DNA of 15,772 nucleotides from Saccoglossus kowalevskii. Lineage: Eukaryota; Hemichordata; Enteropneusta; Harrimaniidae. A model generated the notes under the pieces. That model saw nothing but the letters and a program-made list of their open reading frames with translations, ran no database searches and had not been told where the DNA came from. A program made the translations under genes and the position numbers. Below are positions 1 to 8,619 of this stretch, in pieces (position 1 is the stretch's first letter; each line of letters begins with the position of its first letter). Where the stretch lies: positions 374,794 through 390,565 of the forward strand of contig NW_003135338.1 of the NCBI RefSeq assembly GCF_000003605.2, read 5' to 3'.

Positions 1-1178
1 AATTTGACCTGGTTCATGTCGTAGATAGTTTTTCTCTGATTAATAGTTTGAACATTGATCTATGTGAGCCGGCCTATATATTGATTACTTTAGGTAAACA
101 TATTGTTCTACTGGCTAGTGTTTGTGTATTGGTGCATAGAGGGAGGGAGGGGAGGTCATCATTCCTGATAACGTTGCTGTGTTGTTGCCAAGGTATTGTA
201 TCCGTATTTATCGGATATCAATTTGTATGTTTCGTGCATGATTTTTTATTTATTCACAAATGCATCCTGTTCCGTAGCACGGAAATATCAATAGTGTTTA
301 TTAACCCCGAAAGCTTTTAGAAGCATATGGTTAACATTTGTTTTTTCGTTTTTTATATATATATATTTTCATATAGTACATGCTCGAATAATTGTCGCAG
401 TTTAAAATTACGGACAAATAACATATGCCGAAATACTGGCTGGGAATCACTGCCTGGTCACAATAGGTCAGAAGGCCAAATATAAGTCACTGGAGTTGGT
501 GACCTGTTATAAAGGTAGAAAGAGGTTGCATTGACACGTCAAATGTTATCATCAATATATTTTTTTGTGCATTTCTGTGTTTATTTTGAACCAAATAAAC
601 CTAATTTAAAATTGGTTACAGGTCATTTAATAAAATGTTTTTCGGCATTTCTAATATGGAGAAACTCTGCGCTAATATTCCCGTAAATTAGATTGGAGAA
701 ACAATCCACGGGTCTACTGCGTATACTGACAACATCCATGAAAACTATGAATGAACGTTATATTATTTGTGATTGTCAACAGCTTATTTTTCTCTTTGCA
801 GAATTTTTTTCTGTATATATATCATCAATGTGTACCCCAAAACGCAAAAACGGTTCGTTCCCCGCGAAATTATAAAGTAGGCCCAGGCGAGTACATTCGA
901 GCGAAGGGGTTTAGTGGGTAATTACAATGCACGAGAACAATCCCAGTCACGTTTTGTTATTACTGACGTTGACATTGACATTTTCATTGCCAGCCACTCG
1001 CGGCGCTCTCCTTGAACCTGCACGTAGCATTTCTTGTATATATGCGAGATAATTGACCTCATAAAGGAAACAACATTTTATTGTTATCGTTCACTCATTT
1101 AGATTTTAGTAGGTGTTATCACAGACAGTACCAGTTAAACAAACTCAGTAATCAAACTAAACTTTTAAATAAATAATT
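1..1178. other. AT-rich non-coding DNA
   Basis: No gene is supported. Short open frames are present but end without exon-like composition or any recognisable motif. Visible structure is minor: an alternating TA run at about 353-366; AGGTCA at 465-470 facing TGACCT at 500-505, with a GTCAC/GTGAC hairpin (486-490 / 499-503) between them; and a short GACATT hexamer run near 964-980. A pyrimidine tract ending in CAG at 799-801 resembles a splice acceptor, but the sequence after it is T-rich and not exon-like. Confidence 0.6.
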
Positions 1179-1216
1179 AAATCAACCAACTTTTCAATAG
1201 CTTTTCACATTTGTTA
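1179..1216 (+). repeat. 39-bp dispersed motif, copy A
   Basis: This is the most diverged of three related copies. It carries AACTTTTCAATAGCTTTTCA where copy C (1845-1883) carries AACTTTGCACTAGCTTTTCA. The family consensus can be described as AAATC, then an AACTTTGCA block, then GCTTTTCACAA, then TTTG. Similarity fades after about 1212. The family is not one I can name. It may be a fragment of an old mobile element or of a decayed satellite. Confidence 0.45.
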
Positions 1217-1336
1217 GCTGTTTTTTTTCACATTTTACGGCCGGCTCATATGACTATCTGCTAGCATAGCAGGCTTCAAATGGATTTTATTTATTTTTTC
1301 ATATTTTATATGGAGGGCTCGATACAAGAACAACTC

Positions 1337-1375
1337 AAATCTACAAACTTTGCAATCGCTTTGCACAATTTTGCA
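1337..1375 (+). repeat. 39-bp dispersed motif, copy B
   Basis: Aligned without gaps to copy C at 1845-1883, about 31 of 39 positions agree by eye, including AACTTTGCA, GCTTT, CACAA and TTTG blocks in the same order and spacing. Inside this copy TTTGCA recurs three times at roughly 11-base spacing, so the motif itself may have grown from a shorter tandem unit. CTCGATA lies shortly upstream of both copy B and copy C, which suggests the shared element extends to the left with a gap. Confidence 0.55.
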
Positions 1376-1844
1376 CGCTGTTTTAACAGCTTAGAGCAAT
1401 TAGAGGCTGACTGCAAAAACTGTTTGTTCACTGAAAATACAAGCTTATTTTAAAACTTTCTATGAACTTGAAAATTAAAAATAATATCAACGACTTAATA
1501 CAATAAGTGTTTGGCATCTTAATAAGAAATATTACACAAAAATGGCTTTTGATTGCATGTGACAAATCCCCCAAAAGAAATCACCCACTGGTTTTCTCAG
1601 GTTGTCTCCCATGCAAGTACTAGCCACGATCCTTCTATGCTATGAGAGTCATTTGAAATTTATTCAAATTGGCGACCATTTAATGTCTAGGAATGTTTCA
1701 AAATTGATATCTTTGCGCTTGTGTCTCCGAGAGTTGATCTATGACCTTTATATTCAAACGGCCCTTTACGAGGTATTTATTCACATTTCCAAACTTTTAA
1801 CCATAGGTCTCGATAATGTAACACCGCAGGTAACATTTCCATGT
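1376..1844. other. AT-rich spacer between repeat copies
   Basis: No gene is supported. A 115-codon open frame starts inside this stretch (1602) and runs through copy C of the dispersed motif to 1949. It is low in complexity, shows no family motif, and ends in a codon pattern expected of AT-rich DNA, so I read it as chance. CTCGATA at about 1809-1815 mirrors a similar word upstream of copy B. Confidence 0.5.
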
Positions 1845-1883
1845 AAATCTGACAACTTTGCACTAGCTTTTCACAACTTTGTA
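1845..1883 (+). repeat. 39-bp dispersed motif, copy C
   Basis: This is the best partner of copy B (1337-1375), with the AACTTTGCA, GCTTT, CACAA and TTTG blocks at identical spacing. It is followed by a short TAAA-rich tract (1881-1900), and copy A is preceded by a similar TAAA-rich tract. That flank similarity may only reflect base composition. Confidence 0.55.
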
Positions 1884-3451
1884 AATAAACAAATAAATAA
1901 AGTAATTGTATATATGCAACTAGTGACAATGGCGATTCAAATAATTTAAAACTGCGTTCAGTTTTTACTACTTTTTTTCAGATTTGTCGCGTTCATGTAA
2001 TGCTGTGATAAAACTACCGATGTGTCACCGAATTTGTAATCAAATTACGATATGTCTTGTAACATTGCATACATTTGCAATGTTCGCATGCATATAACTG
2101 GCAATGAATCTTTTACCGAACAATTATTAAGTTCTAGCTATATATGTACAACTTGAACATACCTTACATTTTACACCAAAGTCTGTTCATTACATGCATT
2201 TGAAATTTGAAAAAAAAAACTTAATTGTTTATAGAAAAGGTCAAGTATGATGATATCTATATGTGGATTTGAATTGAAAAATATTAAGTGCACTATGATA
2301 GAGTAATATAAGATAGTGGAAGCAGGTCAGGTTTCTAATTATTTTTTAAAGCGGAGCACAGACAATCTCATTGAAATATGATCTTAGTTTTTCCAGTTTT
2401 CATTTTTTCCTGTTATTTCAATATGTAATTAACTATCTTTTTTTCATATATTTAATTTAATAACACAAAATAAACTGTAAAAAAGATTTACAAAATGATG
2501 GAAATAAAAAAATCACTTAGATTTGGAACACTGGTGAATGTTCCATTGTATGCGACGAGGGTGATGCTTAAATCTCTCGCCAGTCGTTCTTTTAATGCTA
2601 GGTTATATTTTTGCTGGGTTTTTCCTTCTTATCATTTACATCTTTTATATCTTCAGCCGCATCTTCCTTTCTCCATCTCCCATTTCCTGTGGAACAGATA
2701 CTGAACGTTCACTGATAACCACTGCGACATATTATTCGGTTAACCTTCGTTTTATCGAAGAAGATCTATGCTAGTTTTGTCGTGGTGGGGGCATATCAAG
2801 TACATGTATGTGTCAATGTCCTGAACGATTTTTCTTTTTTGATTTTTACGTTTACCACTTATATTCGGTTAAAACGACTGCGTTAATATGTATCATTGTC
2901 GTACAATTCATTCAACGTTCTGTCTATATGTTAGTACTATAGACCATGAAAGGTTATGTTCAAACAAAAGTGACAACAAACGCTATTGTGTTAGTAGGAA
3001 GTGGGTAATTTTATAAACATCGTCATTAGGCCATCCGCGAAAGGATGACACGGGTTGGAATTTCCTGTTTATTTCATTGAACATGACGGAGCAGTGACAG
3101 TATTATACAATGACGCGAACTGATGTGCCTTTACTTAAGGGCAAATGTGCGCTGTCAATTGTAGCATTGTGTATACGAAGGTCATTAGGTCTCTTTAGAT
3201 TAATTGAAGCAATAAATATGAAATCACATCCTGCTCTCAAGTTAACATGTTTTGATCAACTAAGTGTTTTGACCTATTTTCGTACTTTAAAGCATGTACT
3301 ATTGTGGCAGCCAATGAATACAGGCGGTTAATGCACGAACAAAAAATCATTTAAATCTATCGACATTTAGATTTTTTCTGACACGCTCCATTCTGACATA
3401 TTAATGAACTGACGGCATTTAGTAAGTCAAATTGAAATAAGTATAGATTTT
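1884..3451. other. AT-rich non-coding DNA
   Basis: No gene is supported. The region has many T and A runs and short open frames (for example 2495-2704 and 3110-3331) with no recognisable domains. A T-rich tract ending in CAG at 1979-1981 resembles a splice acceptor, but the sequence downstream is not exon-like. The one clear structure, a hairpin at 2061-2084, is listed separately. Confidence 0.55.
2061..2084. repeat. Perfect 9-bp inverted repeat with 6-base loop
   Basis: AACATTGCA at 2061-2069 is the exact reverse complement of TGCAATGTT at 2076-2084, with TACATT between them. It could form a small hairpin. The stem is too short for a microRNA precursor, and no T run follows that would suggest a Pol III terminator. 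In AT-rich DNA this size, one such hairpin could arise by chance. Confidence 0.6.
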
Positions 3452-3485
3452 ATCATTTGTTTGTTAACAGGAACCCACAAATGAT
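3452..3485. repeat. Perfect 9-bp inverted repeat with 16-base loop
   Basis: ATCATTTGT at 3452-3460 is the exact reverse complement of ACAAATGAT at 3477-3485. The arms do not extend on either side. No flanking duplication shows a transposon end, so the function is unknown and it may be chance. Confidence 0.55.
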
Positions 3486-3723
3486 TTGGAATGTATTTTA
3501 GCTTTGCGACACTTGGACAATTTGATAAAATCAGTTATACCATGTGCATCTTGAATATAATCTCTGCAAATTTCATGATATCATCAGTGCTAAGCGCAAC
3601 AGTTCAATGTTAGTTTGATTACGGTTACTATTATTCAGAATTTAAGACTTGTATTAACTAGTAAACTCAACCACAGTGAGCATAATGTTTATTTTGTAAA
3701 TAAAGCACATATAATGTTAAGTT

Positions 3724-3737
3724 TTCACACGTGTGAA
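3724..3737. promoter_or_regulatory. 14-bp palindrome TTCACACGTGTGAA (E-box / T-box-like)
   Basis: The word is a perfect palindrome centred on CACGTG (3728-3733), the canonical E-box bound by bHLH-leucine-zipper factors. Each half also contains TCACAC/GTGTGA, the core of the T-box half-site, so a pair of facing T-box sites is an alternative reading. It lies eight bases before the start of a dispersed repeat copy at 3745. Function is inferred from the motif only. Confidence 0.3.
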
Positions 3738-3744
3738 CGTAATT

Positions 3745-3776
3745 AATTTAACAATATCGGTCTTGGATTAACACTG
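3745..3776 (+). repeat. AATTTAACAATA-CGGTC repeat, copy 1
   Basis: AATTTAACAATA, one variable base, then CGGTC are shared with 11489-11506. The match resumes with GGAT, AACA and G after a 6-base insertion present only in the other copy. About 26 of 32 positions agree by eye. No similarity is apparent beyond these limits, so this is probably a conserved fragment of an old interspersed element. Confidence 0.45.
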
Positions 3777-4564
3777 TGTGTATATATATTCAGAAATGCT
3801 TCTCGTCATTGGTGCCAGGTGCCAGGACGCACACGTTGCTATGTCAACAACATTAAATTCATCCACGAAAAATTAATCAAATTCTTATGAAATGAGGGAA
3901 ATGTTTCATAATCACCACATGACTATTTATTACCATGTAGTTAACTCTTGATCCCTTCTTTTTGCACATAAATCCGTTTATTATTCATACAGCTGGTCGA
4001 TATATTTTATCTGAAATTCCTCTTCATGTACCACACATTGTACAAGATTACGTTTCCGTTATGGAACATTAAATAGTTGGGTAAATGTCATTGTAGTCAT
4101 AGATTGTATCAATTCACTCTTTGTAGAGGTGTATTTTGTCAGGCATATAACTGAATGTTCTTGCCTGTTAGTTAAGTTATAATTTTATAGTTAAGTTTAT
4201 TTTTAAAAACATGAAACATCGCTTCACTAAATAGCCGCAGTGTCACCCCGTGATGTCTGTGTAATGAGGATATATGCATGATGTCCTCGTTTTTGGATTT
4301 AATGCCCAACTATTGTGCAACTTAATATACAACGTCTGGCTTCCATTTTTTAAAATTTGTTAATATTGAACATGGTCACGTTATATTTATGTTTATATCA
4401 TAAGTTTTTTTTCAGTTTTTTTAACCATTTATGATACTGCAGTAAAGGCAAAAGTGACACATGATTTCATCATTGACGAATTGGTAGCGTGATATGTACA
4501 TTATTGTTTATACTTTCTTTCAATTATAAACGCCCACACACACGTACTAAAGCAATGTTAGCAA
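3777..4564. other. AT-rich non-coding DNA
   Basis: No gene or strong motif is visible. A short run of TGTGTATATATAT follows the repeat copy, and long T runs occur near 4406-4422. A short CACACACACACG run lies near 4534-4545. Confidence 0.55.
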
Positions 4565-4596
4565 TGACTCATTTTATATTTCTGAAAGTGACGTCA
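4565..4596. promoter_or_regulatory. AP-1 site and palindromic CRE pair
   Basis: TGACTCA (4565-4571) is a consensus AP-1 site and TGACGTCA (4589-4596) is a full palindromic cAMP response element. They lie 17 bases apart, separated by a T/A-rich stretch. Both words are bound by bZIP dimers in animals. A short open frame starts at 4610, but it shows no recognisable domain. There is no independent sign of a promoter here, so confidence rests only on the paired exact matches. Confidence 0.3.
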
Positions 4597-4653
4597 TTTT
4601 TTTCATAAAATGAGCACCGTCCTTGATATGGCGGAAGGTGAAACAGCAACATT

Positions 4654-4668
4654 GGGGAGGGGGGGGGG
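4654..4668 (+). repeat. G-run (GGGG-A-G10)
   Basis: Four Gs, one A and ten consecutive Gs stand out in an AT-rich setting. Slippage readily changes the length of such runs, and the strand could in principle fold into a G-quadruplex. The run interrupts an open frame (4610-4891) that is therefore unlikely to be coding. Confidence 0.6.
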
Positions 4669-6284
4669 TCATCGTCCGAATTTGAAGCCCATGTTCAAGT
4701 CGTCCGTTTCAGAGAATGACTGTCGTTTCTATCAATTTTATGAGCGTAGATTTTTGCAATTTTGTTTTGATATATTAGTTGTACCACTAAGCCAAACTGA
4801 GTTTCGTGTTACCAAATACATAGAAATGCGGGCAATTGTCCGTACGTATGTGCTGAATGCACATGTCACAAAACGCCAACACATGAATTAAACCGATTAC
4901 TATTGGCAGGCTAAATATAGATCACGTGTCGTGAAGTTTTACTTATTTTCTGGCACATCTGTCAGTTTTGGCTCAATAACACGGATAAAAAAAAAAAAAC
5001 ACGAACAAATTTCAACACAGCTCCATGACGGTGACAATCATAGAGGAGGTGGTGTCCCATGCTCGAAGTAACATTCACCATTAATTGTACCGTCTATATT
5101 CATGCATTGTGAAATCATGATCACATCCGTCCTGTGCTCGCCTGTCTCATTTAAAAATCGGTGTTATCTCTTCGGGAAAGGCGATGCTGATATGGGAATG
5201 TTCGTGTTGGGATTGGAATGCCAAAAATGTACCCTGTGTTTCACGTACATAGGATGAGGCCAGGATTGTAACTAAGGAGTGGGCGCAGTTGGTTACGTCA
5301 TAGTTAAAGCTAAGGTGTCGTGAGACTGCCATTCAGGAATGGACCCTGATTCTGAAACGTTTGCGCTCAGTGATGCGAAACCGCAACACAAGGTCGACCA
5401 GAAATGCGTCGGCTATGACCAATAACGTTTTCTGCAGCACCAAAGCTAGTTTAGACCTTAGTAAAATTAAACACTTCTCATAAAACAGGCCCATGGCATT
5501 TGAATACAGAAGATACAAACAACGAATTGTTAAGGTTACCGAATATTGCCCTAAAAAATGCACAAGTTTCTGCGGAAAAAGTATTTAATAATATTTAGGG
5601 ATATCATATTTTACAATTATTCAATCAGAATTTATCTCTCATAATTTATTGTGCAAATGACAAAATTTGAAATCAGTTTATATAAACTCACAGACAATGG
5701 GTATGCAAATTAGTATCTAAAGCCTCTTATTTAATCGAAATTAAGGTGTGTATTTTTGCGTGTATTCGTGGTAATAGATATGTTTTGTACATCGAATTCC
5801 CCGAACTAATTTGAATATGTTTTTAAATGTAACTATTTTGCAGGAGTGTTCAATATAATATATCGTGTTGTTGTCACTTACGCGTCAACACATTGCCACC
5901 GCGTTTAGTTAATGAAAAAGTGTGGGAACGTTAATTATCAAATGATCTGTTCTTCCACATTTATCTGAAAGATTATCAAAAAAACGAGCCTGATATTAAT
6001 AGTTTAAATAACAGTTCAGCTGTGGTGCAGTGGTTTGTAATAAATTAAGTAATAATTAATATGCTATTTGCTGTAAAATGTGTTGTTATTTAACAATATT
6101 TTTCATATATTTATATGTTTATTATTATCGGGCGATTTGTTAATATTTTCTACAATTATATTCTATTATATTCAGGCAGGCTTGTTGTCACATTATTAAA
6201 TTTAATACTATTTTGTAACTCCATTTAAGTGGAACATACTGAATACAAGTTATTGATAACACATGCTACATACAGCATTTCGTT
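4669..6284. other. AT-rich non-coding DNA
   Basis: No gene is supported on either strand. Adjacent short frames on the minus strand (5147-5332 and 5333-5563) have no recognisable motif. Visible simple features are an A13 run at 4987-4999, a CACGTG word at 4923-4928, and an exact POU octamer ATGCAAAT at 5703-5710. The segment from about 5580 to 6250 is especially AT-rich. Confidence 0.55.
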
Positions 6285-6311
6285 CTTTCAATCGCTTTGT
6301 GTAATTTTGAA
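6285..6311 (+). repeat. Partial fourth copy of the 1.3-kb dispersed motif
   Basis: CAATCGCTTTG, then three variable bases, then AATTTTG match copy B (1352-1372) at the same spacing, with one base missing at the left edge. About 21 of 26 positions agree by eye. Nothing recognisable of copy B is found further left. It is a weaker match than copies B and C share. Confidence 0.35.
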
Positions 6312-6562
6312 GGATATACAAAATTTATCATATAATTTGAATTTAAAATCGATGACAGAATTTCTTTGCATGATTTTCTAAAAAAAACGTTAATCGATTT
6401 GTTTACGTAACAGAATGGACACGTCGAATAATTTAGGCAATTAACTGAACAGTACTCGGGGATATGCCACCATGCGCCAAGTTTCTTGAGTATCAATATC
6501 CATACCAATTGTCAGAGCCACAGTTTAGTTATTATGGCTGCGACAACGTGTTTGGTGAACCT

Positions 6563-7345
6563 GTGACCTTAAAATCTAACCGGATCTTGTAAATAGTATT
6601 AAATGTGTGACGTTTGAAGGCAGTACATATTTCTCTACTGGAAGTATATTGCGAAAATACAGACAAGAATATTAAGACCTTAACCTTTGACCTTTTGTCT
6701 TGAAAATTTAAATGGTCACACGTAAAGCTTAATCGAGGTAGCTGATTGTCAGTGACCTTACCTTTGACATTTTGTGTTTGAAATGTAACTAAGTATTTAG
6801 GATTACAGGAACACGTGTTCCAAATTTGAAATTGCCAAAATTTTCCTTTTGTAGTTCATTACCAAGCATACACTGTACAGGGCACATCTATTCGCAGAAT
6901 TACATTTTCAATTATTTCGCTGCCAGCTAGATGTGTTTAATTAAACCCCGCAATGAAAATTACCACCCTTACACCTTTGACTTTTTGTTCCGAAAATATA
7001 ACCAGGTCTTGTCGAGGGATGACATGTGCGTCAAGTTTGAAGGCACTAGAGATATCTCCCTTAAATTCAATAGCAAACATACAGAAACACATATTTTGAC
7101 CTTGACAGTTCACCCCAAAATGTTACACAGTTCTGTAAATCACACATGAACACGTGTACCAATTAGCTATATTTCACCGTGTAGCTATAATATATAGTAT
7201 GAAAACACATAAACACATCCTCTGACCTTGAAACGTGCCCTTAAGATGTTACTAGTTCTTGTGGCTCAAATGGAGAACATGAGTGTCATTTTTTTTCATT
7301 TTCGAGTTATATTGCAAACATACATCGCACATACAGAGTACGTAT
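6563..7345 (+). repeat. Decayed array of GACCTT units (about six copies)
   Basis: GACCTT-type unit starts occur at about 6565, 6676, 6754, 6965, 7098 and 7224, so spacing is usually 110-135 bases, with one short and one long interval. A unit begins with GACCTTGACC or CCTTTGACCTTTTG, continues with a GAAAAT(A/G)TAAC-like block, then a TCAAGTTTGAAGGCA block (clearest near 6608-6621 and 7031-7045). It ends with a GC(A/G)AA(A/C)ATACAGA-like block (6651, 7072, 7313). Copies are heavily diverged and some are partial. Units like this are, from general knowledge, common in mollusc genomes. The 72-codon frame at 6931-7149 lies entirely within the array and is incidental. Confidence 0.6.
6808..6821. 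repeat. 14-bp perfect palindrome GGAACACGTGTTCC
   Basis: This perfect palindrome sits inside the third unit of the GACCTT array, at the place where the fifth unit has GAACACGTGTACC (7148-7160). The CACGTG core therefore looks inherited from the array unit and is not necessarily an independent E-box. Confidence 0.5.
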
Positions 7346-7614
7346 ACATAGAAACTGCACTGAACCCAGACGCACTTTTGCATTTTTTCCTCTCCCGCTA
7401 AGCGGTCTTAGCATAATAGACTTTGTGAGTGACGTAAAATTGAGGAATTCAACGAAATCTTTTCTTTTCTATTGATGGCATCATTGGTGAAAAGAAGTCA
7501 AATCAAGTCCTCTCAAATGTTACCACAATATGGTGACAAGAAAGTTCTAGCTGAATCGTTTCCAAGCTTTTTAGCAATAAGAACCCTAAATTGCGCCAAT
7601 CATTATATACTGTA
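7346..7614. other. Non-coding spacer
   Basis: No gene is visible. The only structure noted is CCGCT-A-AGCGG at 7395-7405, a short palindrome in an otherwise mixed AT-rich stretch. Confidence 0.5.
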
Positions 7615-7640
7615 AGTGAAATTTACTGTAAATTGTCACT
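7615..7640. repeat. 26-bp imperfect palindrome
   Basis: AGTGAAATTTAC (7615-7626) and GTAAATTGTCACT (7628-7640) are reverse complements apart from one extra base, with a single T at the centre. TACTGTAA also appears twice (7608-7615 and 7624-7631). The structure could extrude as a cruciform or mark the relic of a short inverted-repeat element. No target-site duplication is seen. Confidence 0.45.
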
Positions 7641-7976
7641 AGTTTTCTGGTTTTACTCCTGTCAAGGAGGAATGTATATTCATCATATTTTTTATCCATG
7701 AATTCAATGTCACGCAGTTTTGGCCAAATTCCCACTTCACTGTTGAAAATAGACCTGTTTTATATTTTGTCCACCATTGTCAATATGTCATTTAGTTATG
7801 TTAATTTACGTGGGGATTTTTTTTCAATATTTTAGATTCAATTTCATCGATTAGTTTAGTTTACGCCAACATTTTCTATTTTTAACCAAATTCATATCTA
7901 GAATTATTACACCGGTGAATTTTAAATTTAATTTACCTGCTGGACTTAGAATGTTTACTTTTTGTTTTTTCTTTTC
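7641..7976. other. AT-rich DNA, possible body of the adjacent retroposon
   Basis: No gene is visible. This stretch lies directly upstream of a LINE/SINE-like 3' tail and could be the diverged body of that element, but I cannot recognise tRNA-like promoter boxes or a reverse transcriptase fragment in it. Confidence 0.35.
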
Positions 7977-8042
7977 GCGTCAAGCACATTGATGTTATTT
8001 TTGTGTGATGCGCTATATAAAGAAATAAATATTATTATTATA
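7977..8042 (+). mobile_element. 3' tail of an L2/CR1-related LINE or its SINE
   Basis: AAGCAC at 7982-7987, then TGTGATGCGCTATATAAA at 8003-8020, then AAATAAAT and (ATT) repeats to 8041 reproduce the layout of a well-known retroposon tail in aquatic animals: an AAGCAC(TTT) block, a GCGCTATATAAA block, and a short tandem repeat at the end. This orients the insertion on the plus strand. Only the tail is convincing. The 5' boundary is not visible, so I cannot say whether this is a LINE fragment or a SINE that shares its tail. Confidence 0.5.
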
Positions 8043-8076
8043 CATCTGTCACCTTAACGCCGTAAGTTACAGCGTA

Positions 8077-8100
8077 CCGTAAATGTGCTGTATTTTACGG
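8077..8100. repeat. Inverted repeat CCGTAAA / TTTACGG
   Basis: CCGTAAA (8077-8083) and TTTACGG (8094-8100) form a 7-bp stem with a 10-base loop, and CCGTAA also appears just upstream (8060-8065). The structure begins 35 bases after the end of the retroposon tail. Confidence 0.45.
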
Positions 8101-8127
8101 GGTATCTTTATCCTGCTATATTAGGAA

Positions 8128-8146
8128 ATGCAAATTCCAAATATGG
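8128..8146. promoter_or_regulatory. POU octamer next to CArG box
   Basis: ATGCAAAT (8128-8135) is an exact POU/Oct octamer. One base later CCAAATATGG (8137-8146) is an exact CC(A/T)6GG serum-response-factor site. Either alone could be chance in AT-rich DNA; the one-base spacing makes the pair more interesting. No promoter or gene start is seen nearby. Confidence 0.3.
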
Positions 8147-8154
8147 ACTGATTA

Positions 8155-8280
8155 GGCGTGTAAGCTCAACATCGCATCGACCTCCGCTGCGCGTCGGTCG
8201 ATACTCCGCTGTACTGTCTTCGCGCATACTTTGTGGTATAACCTCATATAATTATTTGATAGCAAATATTATTATTATTT
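8155..8280. repeat. CpG-rich, repeat-like patch ending in (ATT)n
   Basis: ATCGACC (8176-8182) and GGTCGAT (8196-8202) form an inverted repeat, and CTCCGCTG occurs twice (8182-8189 and 8204-8211). CpG is dense from 8170 to 8226, unlike the flanks. The patch is followed by AT-rich DNA and an (ATT)4 run at 8268-8279, similar to the tail at 8031-8041. It could be a fragment of a second repeat element, but no family can be named. Confidence 0.35.
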
Positions 8281-8282
8281 TA

Positions 8283-8595
8283 TATTATAAGACGAAAAGT
8301 ATACCTGGATACGGTGTCATAGGTTATTACAAAAAGCTTCGAATGTTTATTACAAAATAAGTACACTATTTATAGTACACAGTGATTCGATGGGTATGAC
8401 ATAACACCTAGCTATTACACATACATATTTTGAAAATACCGCGAGATACTTCAGGTGCCTTTCCATATACATGTTTTTTTAACGTACATGGTCTTCCATC
8501 GTGATGCGCAATAAGTGAGTCACATCGTGCATCGAAATTGCGTTTTTTTTTGTTCCTTCGATTTAATTATAATTGAGGGCAATCACCTACGCACA
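8283..8595. other. Non-coding spacer with one AP-1 word
   Basis: No gene is visible. GTACAC is repeated at about 8360 and 8375 around a small CTATTTATAG palindrome, and a TGAGTCA AP-1 word lies at 8516-8522. A T9 run occurs near 8543-8551. Confidence 0.45.
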
Positions 8596-8619
8596 ATCAC
8601 GTGACTCAGTATTATTGTG
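8596..8619 (+). repeat. GTGACTCAG / TTAT / GTG motif, copy 1 (E-box + AP-1/MARE)
   Basis: Twenty of 24 positions match 12626-12649. The word combines CACGTG (8598-8603) with an overlapping TGACTCAG (8602-8609). Read on the minus strand it is CTGAGTCAC, close to the Maf/Nrf2-type antioxidant response element core. Either it is a conserved regulatory composite or a fragment of an interspersed repeat whose sequence happens to contain it. Confidence 0.4.

Noticed and set aside
465-505. AGGTCA and TGACCT as an inverted nuclear-receptor site
   Set aside because: The half-sites are 29 bases apart, too far for a receptor dimer; a small GTCAC/GTGAC hairpin between them is likely chance.
786-801. Pyrimidine tract plus CAG as splice acceptor (also at about 1967-1981, 8690-8702 and 12885-12895)
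   Set aside because: T-rich DNA gives many such matches; none is followed by exon-like sequence.
994-1009. CCACTCGCGGCGCTC as a CTCF site
   Set aside because: The edges resemble the CTCF core, but the central AGGT is replaced by CGC with a shift in agreement, so the key contact bases are missing.
1602-1949. 115-codon open frame on the plus strand
   Set aside because: It runs through copy C of the dispersed 39-bp motif and AT-rich simple sequence, and shows no protein family feature.
8060-8100. Hairpins here and at 2061 and 3452 as microRNA precursors
   Set aside because: Stems are 7-9 bp, far short of the roughly 22 paired bases needed on each arm.
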